This document shows positions 1 to 5,180 of a DNA stretch of 5,180 nucleotides, one piece after another. This stretch comes from Chthoniobacterales bacterium (GTDB lineage Bacteria > Verrucomicrobiota > Verrucomicrobiia > Chthoniobacterales > UBA10450). Position 1 is the stretch's first letter; every line of letters starts with the position of its first letter. Below the pieces are notes generated by a model. It searched no databases, had not been told where the DNA came from, and was given only the letters and a program-made list of their open reading frames with translations. The position numbers and the translations under genes were made by a program. The stretch covers positions 1 through 5,180 of the forward strand of contig JACCZQ010000095.1 of NCBI GenBank assembly GCA_013695905.1, given 5' to 3'.

Positions 1-727
1 CGACCGCGTACTCGCGGTTCAGTTTGGCGATGAAGCTGGCGCTGATCTCCGCCGGGCACACGGCTTCGCACTCGTAGTGGTTCGTGCAGTTGCCGAACCC
101 TTCCGCGTCCATCTGGCGTACCATCCGCAGCACGCGCCTCGCCCGCTCCGGCTCGCCCTGCGGGAGGAGCGCAAGGTGCGATACCTTCGCGGAGGTGAAG
201 AGCATCGCCGACGCGTTCGGACAGGCGGCGGCGCAGGCGCCGCAGCCGATGCAGGCGGCGGCTTCCATGGCGAGGTCGGCCTTGTGCTTCGGCACCGGGA
301 TGGAATTAGCTTCCGGCGCAGAACCGGACCGGACGGAAACGAAGCCGCCCGCCTCCACGATGCGATCGAGGGCGCCGCGGTCCACCACCAGGTCGCGGAC
401 GAGCTTGAACGCCCGGGCGCGGAACGGCTCCACCGTGATGGTGGCGCCATCTTCGAAGCGGCGCATGTAGAGCTGGCACGCCGCGCCGGGATGGTCCGGC
501 CCGTGTGCTTCGCCGTCGATCGTGAGCGAGCAGGTGCCGCAGATTCCTTCGCGACAATCGGACTCGAATGAAATCGGGTCTTCGCCTTTCTCGACCAGCT
601 TCTCGTTCACGATGTCGAGCATCTCCAGGAACGAAGTGTTCGGCGAAATGTCCTCAGCGGTGTAGTCGACGAGTTTGCCCTCTGCCTCACCGACGCTTTG
701 CCGCCAGACTCGTAGTTTGAAGTTCAT
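1..727 (-). CDS. sdhB: Succinate dehydrogenase/fumarate reductase iron-sulfur subunit SdhB, 3' end cut by window edge
   Basis: This is the electron-transfer subunit of complex II. It passes electrons from the flavin of SdhA to quinone through three iron-sulfur clusters on the cytoplasmic face of the membrane. The ATG at 727-725 opens a frame of 242 codons that reaches the window edge without a stop; family members are about 250 residues, so only a short tail is missing. All cluster ligands are visible: C58, C63, C66 and C84 for [2Fe-2S] (motif CREGICGTC), C159, C162, C165 and C169 with P170 (CIGCGACAAACP), and C214, C220 and C224 with P225 (NCTNHYECEAVCP), which complete the [4Fe-4S] and [3Fe-4S] sites. 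It follows sdhA on the same strand, but a 196-base gap holding a palindromic repeat separates them. No Shine-Dalgarno is visible directly before this ATG. The identity is secure; whether the enzyme works as a succinate oxidase or a fumarate reductase is not decidable here. Confidence 0.96.
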   Translation of the reverse strand, partial: MNFKLRVWRQSVGEAEGKLVDYTAEDISPNTSFLEMLDIVNEKLVEKGEDPISFESDCREGICGTCSLTIDGEAHGPDHPGAACQLYMRRFEDGATITVEPFRARAFKLVRDLVVDRGALDRIVEAGGFVSVRSGSAPEANSIPVPKHKADLAMEAAACIGCGACAAACPNASAMLFTSAKVSHLALLPQGEPERARRVLRMVRQMDAEGFGNCTNHYECEAVCPAEISASFIAKLNREYAV

Positions 728-783
728 GAGAGTGTCTGCGCGCGGCAGTGGAGGCTCTGGGGAGCGCAGGCTGCCAGCCTGCT

Positions 784-806
784 CATCTCGGCAGCTTGCC
801 GAGATG
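784..806. repeat. Perfect hairpin inside the palindromic element (left inner)
   Basis: The arms CATCTCGGCA (784-793) and TGCCGAGATG (797-806) are exact reverse complements around a 3-base loop. There is no T-run next to it, so it does not look like an intrinsic terminator. It shares the inner pattern GGCA-3 bases-TGCC with the second hairpin, although the outer stem bases differ. Confidence 0.85.
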
Positions 807-852
807 CACCCGCGGTATGGCAACTCCCTCGATTACGAAGAACGCACAGGAT

Positions 853-875
853 GTGACCGGCAGGCTGCCGGTCAC
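853..875. repeat. Perfect hairpin inside the palindromic element (right inner)
   Basis: The arms GTGACCGGCA (853-862) and TGCCGGTCAC (866-875) are exact reverse complements around a 3-base loop. Stem length, loop length and the GGCA/TGCC core are the same as in the left inner hairpin. This suggests both are diverged copies of one palindromic unit. Confidence 0.85.
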
Positions 876-920
876 TGCAGGCTGGCAGCCTGCGCTCCCC
901 GGAACTGCTGCTCCTGTCGC

Positions 921-2846
921 TCATTTATAGCTCCTCTGTGTCAGCTCCACGGTTTCGAATTCGAGCGATTCGCGGTGCAGCTTTGGTGGCGCGATGGTGC
1001 CGTTTCCCTGGAATTCCCACGCGAACGCGGCGGCGTATTGCTCATCATTCCGCAACGCTTCGCCGTCCGGCGTTTGATGTTCCTCGCGGAAATGGCCGCC
1101 GCAGGATTCGTCGCGCTCCAGCGCATCGATGCACATCAGCTCGCCAAATTCGAGGTAATCGGCCACACGCCCTGCGCGTTCCAGCGACTGGTTGTACTCG
1201 TCGCCCGTGCCGGGAATCCGGACGGTGCTCCAAAACTCCTCCCGCAGCTCGGGAATGCGGGCGAGCGCCTCCTGCAGGCCGGCAGCGTTCCGAGCCATGC
1301 CGCACTTGTCCCAGAGCAGCAGGCCGAGCTCGCGATGGAACGATTCCGCCGTGCGGGTGCCGTTCACGTCGATCATCCGTTTGATCCGTGCGCGCACGTC
1401 AGCTTCCGCTTTCTTGAACTCCGGGTGATCAGCCGATGGACGCTTCCCGATTTGCCCGGCGAGGTAAACCGGCAGCGTGTACGGCAGCACGAAATAGCCG
1501 TCGGCGAGGCCCTGCATCAGCGCGCTGGCGCCGAGGCGATTCGCACCGTGGTCGGAGAAGTTCGCCTCCCCGATCACGTGCAGCCCCGGCACATTGCTCA
1601 TCAAATTGTAGTCAACCCAGAGCCCGCCCATCGTGTAATGCACTGCGGGATAGATGCGCATCGGCCGCTTGTAAGCGTCTTCGCCGGTGATCTTCTCGTA
1701 GATGTCGAACAGGTTCCCGTAACGCTCGCGGATCGTCTTCTCCCCGAGCCGCGAGATAGCATCCGCGAAGTCGAGGTAAACACCGCGCCCGCCTTCACCC
1801 ACGCCCAAGCCGGCGTCACAAGCTTCTTTCGCGCTGCGCGAGGAGATGTCGCGTGGCGCCAGGTTCCCGTAGCTCGGATACTTCCGCTCCAGGTAGTAAT
1901 CGCGTTCTGCTTCAGGAATCGAAGCCGGCGAGCGCGTGTCGCCGGGCTTCTTCGGCACCCAGACGCGGCCGTCATTCCGCAGCGATTCCGACATCAGCGT
2001 GAGCTTCGATTGATGCGCTCCGCTGACGGGAATGCACGTCGGATGAATCTGCGTGTAGCAGGGGTTCGCGAAGAGCGCGCCCTTCTTGTAAGCGCGATAC
2101 GTGGCGGTGACATTGCACCCACGCGCATTCGTCGAAAGATAGAAAACATTCCCGTAGCCGCCGGTGGCGAGCACCACCGCGTCGGCCACGTGGGTCTCGA
2201 TTTTTCCCGTAATCAAATTGCGCGTGATGATGCCTTTCGCGTGACCCTCCACCAGCACCACGTCGAGCATCTCGGTGTGCGGAAACATTTTCACCGTGCT
2301 GGCGGCGATCTGGCGGCAGAGCGCCTGATACGCGCCTAACAAAAGCTGCTGCCCGGTCTGCCCGCGCGCATAGAAAGTGCGCGAGACCTGCGCCCCGCCG
2401 AAGGAGCGGTTCGCCAGCAGCCCGCCGTATTCGCGGGCGAACGGCACCCCCTGCGCGACGCATTGATCGATGATCGCGGTGCTGACCTCCGCCAGCCGGT
2501 AAACGTTCGCTTCGCGCGAACGGAAATCGCCGCCTTTGATCGTGTCGTAGAACAGCCGGAAGACGCTGTCGCCGTCGTTCTGATAGTTCTTGGCGGCGTT
2601 GATGCCGCCTTGCGCGGCGATGCTGTGGGCGCGGCGCGCGCTGTCCTGGAAGCAGAAGCACTTCACGTTGTAGCCCTGCTCCCCCAGCGTCGCCGCCGCC
2701 GAACCTCCGGCCAGCCCGGAGCCGACGACGATCACCTCCAGCTTCCGCCGATTCGCCGGACTAACGAGTCGCGCGTGATTTTTGTGATTGCTCCACTTGT
2801 TGGGGAGCGGACCTGCGGGAACTCTGGAATCCAAGCTGCCGATCAC
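921..2846 (-). CDS. sdhA: Succinate dehydrogenase/fumarate reductase flavoprotein subunit SdhA (Bacteroidota/Verrucomicrobiota-like type)
   Basis: This is the catalytic subunit of complex II, interconverting succinate and fumarate with covalently bound FAD. It is 641 residues and complete. The GTG start at 2846 is forced by an in-frame TAA at 2855-2853 and fits the family's N-terminal extension (PAGPLPNKW...NRRK). The dinucleotide-binding motif [14 protein letters not shown] begins near residue 38. H74 in [11 protein letters not shown] is the flavin-attachment histidine. By family comparison the active-site residues are H268 (IHPT), S286-E287, R332 (APRDISSRS), H403 (VHYTMGG) and R437 ([10 protein letters not shown]); all are present. 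The C-terminus ends in LTQRSYK, normal for this group. Its usual neighbours are a cytochrome b gene before it and sdhB after it. Here sdhB follows beyond a repeat, and no cytochrome b gene precedes it. No convincing Shine-Dalgarno is seen before the GTG. Confidence 0.97.
   Translation of the reverse strand: MIGSLDSRVPAGPLPNKWSNHKNHARLVSPANRRKLEVIVVGSGLAGGSAAATLGEQGYNVKCFCFQDSARRAHSIAAQGGINAAKNYQNDGDSVFRLFYDTIKGGDFRSREANVYRLAEVSTAIIDQCVAQGVPFAREYGGLLANRSFGGAQVSRTFYARGQTGQQLLLGAYQALCRQIAASTVKMFPHTEMLDVVLVEGHAKGIITRNLITGKIETHVADAVVLATGGYGNVFYLSTNARGCNVTATYRAYKKGALFANPCYTQIHPTCIPVSGAHQSKLTLMSESLRNDGRVWVPKKPGDTRSPASIPEAERDYYLERKYPSYGNLAPRDISSRSAKEACDAGLGVGEGGRGVYLDFADAISRLGEKTIRERYGNLFDIYEKITGEDAYKRPMRIYPAVHYTMGGLWVDYNLMSNVPGLHVIGEANFSDHGANRLGASALMQGLADGYFVLPYTLPVYLAGQIGKRPSADHPEFKKAEADVRARIKRMIDVNGTRTAESFHRELGLLLWDKCGMARNAAGLQEALARIPELREEFWSTVRIPGTGDEYNQSLERAGRVADYLEFGELMCIDALERDESCGGHFREEHQTPDGEALRNDEQYAAAFAWEFQGNGTIAPPKLHRESLEFETVELTQRSYK
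931..937 (-). promoter_or_regulatory. Strong ribosome-binding site within the 3' end of sdhA
   Basis: On the minus strand AGAGGAG (937-931) is followed by 6 bases and then an ATG (924-922) that overlaps the sdhA stop codon. This is the best Shine-Dalgarno in the leftward operon, yet it points at the bridging frame and not at sdhB. I infer that it may originally have served sdhB before the palindromic element separated the two genes. Confidence 0.6.
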
Positions 2847-2966
2847 GAAGTGTTAAAGCGTTTAAGGGTGGTGAAGCTTCCGAGCGGCCAAGCCGCAGCT
2901 GCCACCGCATATACATGCGGATTTACTTGTGGTGCAAATAACGAATCAGTATGAGAGACACGCGCA
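2847..2966. promoter_or_regulatory. Divergent intergenic control region between the two complex II operons
   Basis: These 120 bases must hold the start signals of both operons if neither is read from outside. Two small perfect inverted repeats are present: GCGGC (2884-2888) with GCCGC (2892-2896), and CCGCAT (2905-2910) with ATGCGG (2915-2920). Weak promoter-like pairs exist. Leftward there is TTGCAC (2937-2932) and TATATG (2913-2908) with an 18-base spacer, the latter overlapping the second inverted repeat. Rightward there is TTGTGG (2927-2932) and TATGAG (2950-2955) with a 17-base spacer, which would give a very short leader. Both matches are poor and the housekeeping consensus of the host is unknown, so they are only candidates. 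The inverted repeats could be operator half-sites or transcript hairpins. Confidence 0.4.
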
Positions 2967-3755
2967 GTGACGACGGAAACACCAGCCACGATTCCACAGC
3001 AGAGATTCGGCCGAACGCTCCGCATCGATCCCTGGTGGACGCAGCCGCTGGTGGTGTTTCTCGGGCTGGGGGCGTTCATTGTTTATTCCACGTGGGCGGC
3101 GCTGCAGGGAGCCCACTATCATTACGGGCCATATCTTTCGCCGTTTTATTCGCCGGAGCTCCTCGGCGCCTCGCCGCACAGTTGGTTCGGAGGAAGACCA
3201 GCCTGGTGGCCGCAGTGGCTGCTGTTCTCGCCGGCGCTGCTCATTCTCTGGGCGCCGGGCGGTTTTCGGCTCACCTGCTACTACTATCGCGGTGCGTATT
3301 ACAAGGCCTTCTGGGCCGATCCGCCAGCGTGCGCAGTCGGCGAGCCGCGCAAGACATACTGGGGCGAGCGCTCATTCCCGCTCATCATGCAGAATGTGCA
3401 CCGCTATTTCCTCTATCTCGCGTTGGTGTTCATCATCATCCTCTCGCATGACGTGTGGAAGGCGCTCTGGTTTGCGGACGGCTTCGGCATCGGGGTGGGC
3501 ACGATCGTGCTGGCGACAAACGTGGTGCTGCTCGGCGGGTATACGTTCGGCTGCCACTCGCTGCGGCATTTGGTCGGCGGGTTTCGCGATCAACTTTCGC
3601 GTTCTCCGGCGAACTATAAGGCCTACGCCTGCGTCACCTGTTTGAACCGGCGGCACATGCTGTGGGCGTGGCTCAGTCTCTTCTGGGTTGGGTTCTCAGA
3701 CTTTTATGTTCGGATGTGCTCGATGGGAGTGTGGACAGACTGGCGGCTAGTATGA
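2967..3755 (+). CDS. sdhC: Five-helix membrane subunit of Sdh1-type succinate dehydrogenase (SdhC-like, candidate Rieske-type)
   Basis: This 262-residue polytopic membrane protein likely anchors the flavoprotein encoded two genes later and carries electrons to quinone. Hydrophobic segments lie at about 25-45, 82-98, 142-163, 175-192 and 229-247. I recognise the pattern of the mycobacterial Sdh1 membrane subunit (Rv0249c-like): FRLTCYYYRGAYYKAFW near 100, FPLIMQNVHRYF near 137, FGCHSLRHLVGG near 194 and LNRRHMLWAW near 226. The mycobacterial Sdh1 anchor is reported to hold a membrane-embedded Rieske [2Fe-2S] cluster instead of haem. Candidate ligands here include C104, C122, H145, C196, H197, H201, C222, C225 and H230, but I cannot assign them. 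The GTG start is fixed by an in-frame TGA at 2952-2954. The stop overlaps the next gene's start as ATGA. Identity is from pattern memory, so the family call is firmer than the cofactor. Confidence 0.85.
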   Translation: MTTETPATIPQQRFGRTLRIDPWWTQPLVVFLGLGAFIVYSTWAALQGAHYHYGPYLSPFYSPELLGASPHSWFGGRPAWWPQWLLFSPALLILWAPGGFRLTCYYYRGAYYKAFWADPPACAVGEPRKTYWGERSFPLIMQNVHRYFLYLALVFIIILSHDVWKALWFADGFGIGVGTIVLATNVVLLGGYTFGCHSLRHLVGGFRDQLSRSPANYKAYACVTCLNRRHMLWAWLSLFWVGFSDFYVRMCSMGVWTDWRLV

Positions 3756-4120
3756 ACGACCTTCGAATGTTTGGATACAAGCCGAGCCTGCCGCAGCTCA
3801 CTGCCGAGCTGCGCGAGGAGATTGTTGAGCGGATCGTTGCCGCAGTCGATCCGGAGAAGATTGTCCTCTTTGGCAGCCGGGCGGAGGAAACGCATCGCCC
3901 GGACAGCGATATCGATCTGCTGGTGGTGCGCGAATCCGCGGAACCTTCCTATAAACGCGCCATTCCGATCCACGCTGCGATTTGGGATTTGCCCATCGAA
4001 GTCGATACAGACGTGCTGGTTTACACCCCGCAGGAGGTGGAGGAGTGGAAGGGCGCGAGCGCGGCGTTTGTCACCACCGCATTGCGCCAGGGGAAGGTGA
4101 TCTATGAAAGGCAACGGTGA
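3752..4120 (+). CDS. MNT-type minimal nucleotidyltransferase, antitoxin-like partner of the following HEPN protein
   Basis: This is a small protein (122 residues) of the DNA polymerase beta-like nucleotidyltransferase superfamily. The signature GSRAEETHRPDSDIDLLVV spans residues 41-59: G41-S42, then D53 and D55 as the metal-binding pair, with D87 in TDVLVYTP as the probable third acidic residue. All catalytic elements appear intact. In characterised HEPN-MNT modules the nucleotidyltransferase neutralises the HEPN partner, in MntA-HepT by adding AMP groups to it. Whether this pair does so is inferred. The ATG at 3752 overlaps the preceding membrane-subunit stop by four bases (ATGA), and this start gives a normal family length. 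Its 3' end overlaps the HEPN gene by 17 bases. The location inside a respiratory operon is unusual. The precise substrate cannot be told from sequence. Confidence 0.9.
   Translation: MNDLRMFGYKPSLPQLTAELREEIVERIVAAVDPEKIVLFGSRAEETHRPDSDIDLLVVRESAEPSYKRAIPIHAAIWDLPIEVDTDVLVYTPQEVEEWKGASAAFVTTALRQGKVIYERQR
4091..4097 (+). promoter_or_regulatory. Ribosome-binding site for the HEPN gene, inside the nucleotidyltransferase gene
   Basis: GGGAAGG lies 6 bases before the ATG at 4104 and supports this start for the HEPN frame. Because the site sits within the upstream coding sequence and the genes overlap by 17 bases, HEPN synthesis is probably tied to translation of the nucleotidyltransferase. Confidence 0.55.
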
Positions 4121-4493
4121 TGTCGCACGGAGCTGGCTTGCCAAGGCGGACGCCGACATGGTGGTGGCCGAGGCCTGCCTGCAGGACGATCGCGCCTTCA
4201 ATGCGGCCTGCTTTCACTCTCAACAAGCGGCCGAAAAGACGCTCAAAGCGTGGCTGATCGCCGGCGAGACGGAGTTCCCGTTCATTCACGATCTACGAAA
4301 ACTTCTCAATCGATGTGCACGACGCAATCCCGAATTTGGCGAGCTGGAGGCAGAGGCGTTTTTGCTCAACCCGTACGCGGTCGAATTGCGCTACAGCACC
4401 GATTTTTGGGCGACGCGTGCAGAAGCCATGGCTGCGATTGCAGCGGCTAGCAAAGTCCGCGACTTCATAATGAAACGCTGGCCTGCCGCGTAA
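4104..4493 (+). CDS. HEPN-domain protein, partner of the MNT nucleotidyltransferase
   Basis: This is a 129-residue, mostly helical protein of the HEPN superfamily (PF05168-like). Family marks are WLAKADADMVVAE near residue 11, ACFHSQQAAEKTLKAWL at 35-51, HDLRKLL at 62-68 and NPYAVELRYSTDFW at 89-102. Many HEPN proteins are metal-independent RNases that use an R-x(4-6)-H motif, acting as toxins or in defence. Here R96 is followed by no histidine within the expected spacing, and I find no such motif elsewhere. RNase activity is therefore doubtful; proteins of this subgroup may have a different role in the HEPN-MNT pair. The gene overlaps the nucleotidyltransferase by 17 bases and ends 8 bases before the second flavoprotein gene. 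The family call is firm; the function is uncertain. Confidence 0.9.
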   Translation: MKGNGDVARSWLAKADADMVVAEACLQDDRAFNAACFHSQQAAEKTLKAWLIAGETEFPFIHDLRKLLNRCARRNPEFGELEAEAFLLNPYAVELRYSTDFWATRAEAMAAIAAASKVRDFIMKRWPAA

Positions 4494-4501
4494 CTTCTAT
4501 C

Positions 4502-5180
4502 ATGCCGGAATACGAAACACATCAGCACGACGTGCTGGTCATCGGCGCGGGAGGCGCCGGTTTGCGCGCGGCGATCGAAGCGTCGGGGGCAGGAGTTTCC
4601 GTGGGTTTGATTTGCAAATCGCTCCTCGGCAAGGCGCATACTGTGATGGCGGAAGGCGGCATCGCGGCGGCGCTCGCGAATGTGGACGAGCGCGACAGCT
4701 GGAGCGTTCATTTTGCCGACACGATGCGCGGCGGCCAGTACCTCAACAACTGGCGCATGGCCGAACTGCACGCCAGGGAAGCGCCCGATCGAGTGCGCGA
4801 GCTGGAAGCATGGGGCGCTGTCTTCGACCGCACCAAGGACGGCCGAATCCTGCAGCGAAATTTCGGCGGCCACAAATACCCGCGCCTGGCGCACGTTGGC
4901 GACCGCACGGGGCTGGAGATGATCCGCACGTTGCAGGATCACGGCGTGCACCAGGGCATCGAGGTGCACATGGAGCACACCGTCGTCTCGCTGCTGAAGG
5001 AGGGCGACCGCATCGCCGGCGTTTTTGCCTACGAGCGGGAACGCGGTCGATTTAAAATCTTCCGTGCCAAAGCTGTGGTGCTGGCGACTGGCGGCATCGG
5101 CCGGGCTTACAAAATCACCAGCAACAGCTGGGAATACACCGGCGACGGCCATTCCCTCGCCTATCGAGCAGGTGCGGAAT
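4502..5180 (+). CDS. sdhA: Second succinate dehydrogenase flavoprotein subunit (Sdh1 type), N-terminal part, cut by window edge
   Basis: This is the start of another complex II catalytic subunit; 226 codons are visible of a family length near 600-650. The FAD-binding motif VLVIGAGGAGLRAAIEA begins at residue 11. H46 in KAHTVMAEGGIAAA is the expected flavin-attachment histidine. RNFGGHKYPRLAHVGDRTG (119-137) and VVLATGGIGRAYKITSNSW (192-210) are typical of the mycobacterial Sdh1 SdhA (Rv0248c-like) group and quite unlike the leftward SdhA. The substrate-binding residues lie beyond the window. It starts 8 bases after the HEPN stop with no evident Shine-Dalgarno, so it is probably read from the same transcript as the membrane subunit. 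That subunit is of the same Sdh1 type, so the two likely form one enzyme. An iron-sulfur subunit is expected just outside the window. Confidence 0.95.
   Translation, partial: MPEYETHQHDVLVIGAGGAGLRAAIEASGAGVSVGLICKSLLGKAHTVMAEGGIAAALANVDERDSWSVHFADTMRGGQYLNNWRMAELHAREAPDRVRELEAWGAVFDRTKDGRILQRNFGGHKYPRLAHVGDRTGLEMIRTLQDHGVHQGIEVHMEHTVVSLLKEGDRIAGVFAYERERGRFKIFRAKAVVLATGGIGRAYKITSNSWEYTGDGHSLAYRAGAE

Larger units (their letters stand above)
756..903. repeat. Palindromic repeat element with 24-base perfect terminal inverted repeats (MITE/REP-cluster-like)
   Basis: Positions 759-782 and 877-900 are exact reverse complements (24 of 24). With one mismatch the match extends to 756-782 and 877-903 (26 of 27). 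Each arm is itself a hairpin: stems 766-772 and 776-782 (GCAGGCT/AGCCTGC) around a 3-base loop, and the mirror copy in the right arm. Inside lie two further perfect hairpins, 784-806 and 853-875, each with a 10-base stem and a 3-base loop. The whole unit can fold as a long stem closed over two inner stem-loops. It occupies most of the gap between sdhA and sdhB and contains no credible gene. I see no clear target-site duplication. It resembles non-autonomous palindromic elements (REP/BIME or MITE type) seen in many copies in environmental genomes; copy number cannot be tested here. Confidence 0.85.
724..924 (-). other. 66-codon bridging reading frame between sdhA and sdhB (possible translational coupler)
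   Basis: An ATG at 924-922 overlaps the sdhA stop as ATGA, and the frame ends in a TGA at 726-724 that overlaps the sdhB ATG, again as ATGA. An AGGAG lies 6 bases before its ATG, inside the last codons of sdhA. The predicted peptide (starting MSDRSSSSG) is low-complexity translation of the palindromic repeat and resembles no protein I know. It is therefore unlikely to be a functional product. Its geometry, however, would deliver terminating ribosomes onto the sdhB start, which lacks its own Shine-Dalgarno. It may be chance, or the frame may have been kept open because it couples sdhB to sdhA. Confidence 0.3.

Noticed and set aside
77..571. Plus-strand open frame opposite sdhB
   Set aside because: It is antisense to the iron-sulfur subunit whose ligands are all present in the minus frame. 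The translation has no recognisable domain.
756..903. CRISPR array or intrinsic terminator
   Set aside because: The hairpins are not regularly spaced direct repeats with unique spacers, and no T-run follows any stem on either strand. A mobile palindromic element fits better.
675..2339. Long plus-strand open frame of 554 codons opposite sdhA
   Set aside because: It lies antisense to a flavoprotein with all catalytic motifs and runs through the palindromic repeat. Its residue content (rich in Arg, Ala, His) is typical of a GC-rich shadow frame.
2843..3079. Minus-strand frame ending in a GTGA overlap with the sdhA start, considered as a remnant of the missing sdhC
   Set aside because: More than 110 bases of it overlap the divergent membrane-subunit gene. 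It has no run of transmembrane helices or histidines expected of cytochrome b, and the overlap with the GTG is easily chance.
2951..3451. Plus-strand ATG frame starting just before the membrane subunit gene
   Set aside because: It is in a different frame from the conserved membrane-protein motifs, and its product is a composition-driven shadow.
3662..3751. Upstream start for the nucleotidyltransferase, adding about 30 residues
   Set aside because: The extension lies inside the end of the membrane-subunit gene in another frame. The ATG at 3752 gives a normal family length and a standard ATGA overlap.
4391..5152. Minus-strand frame of 253 codons opposite the second flavoprotein
   Set aside because: It is antisense to clear FAD-binding and flavin-attachment motifs and has no known domain pattern.

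Overview
The window is a succinate dehydrogenase / fumarate reductase (complex II) locus built from two unrelated-looking gene sets transcribed away from each other. It is GC-rich (roughly 60% by eye) with tight gene packing. The leftward flavoprotein has the N-terminal extension and the internal sequence pattern I associate with Bacteroidota, Verrucomicrobiota and Acidobacteriota enzymes. The dense palindromic intergenic repeat suggests a soil-type Verrucomicrobiota or Acidobacteriota genome. That placement is an inference, not a proof.

Left half (minus strand): sdhA (2846 to 921, complete, GTG start) is followed by sdhB (727 to the window edge, lacking only its last residues). Between them is a 196-base gap filled almost entirely by a palindromic element of about 148 bases with 24-base perfect terminal inverted repeats and two internal 10-base-stem hairpins. 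A strong Shine-Dalgarno lies in the last codons of sdhA. A 66-codon reading frame overlaps the sdhA stop by ATGA and the sdhB start by ATGA, so it may carry ribosomes across the element. No cytochrome b (sdhC) gene of the usual partner type precedes sdhA.

Middle (2847-2966): a 120-base divergent intergenic region with two small inverted repeats and only weak promoter candidates. Both divergent first genes use GTG starts.

Right half (plus strand): a five-helix, Cys/His-containing membrane subunit resembling the SdhC of the mycobacterial Sdh1 type (2967-3755). It is followed by a MNT-type nucleotidyltransferase (3752-4120) and a HEPN-domain protein (4104-4493). Then comes the start of a second flavoprotein of the Sdh1 type (4502 onward, cut by the window edge). 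The first three genes overlap (by 4 and 17 bases) and the fourth follows after 8 bases, so they look like one operon. The HEPN-MNT pair, a toxin-antitoxin-like module, therefore sits inside a respiratory operon between the membrane anchor and the catalytic subunit.

Together the locus could supply two complex II enzymes with different redox tuning, for example one oxidising succinate and the other adapted to a different quinone potential or to fumarate reduction. The direction of each cannot be read from the sequence. The most unusual points are the HEPN-MNT insertion and the palindromic element splitting sdhA from sdhB.
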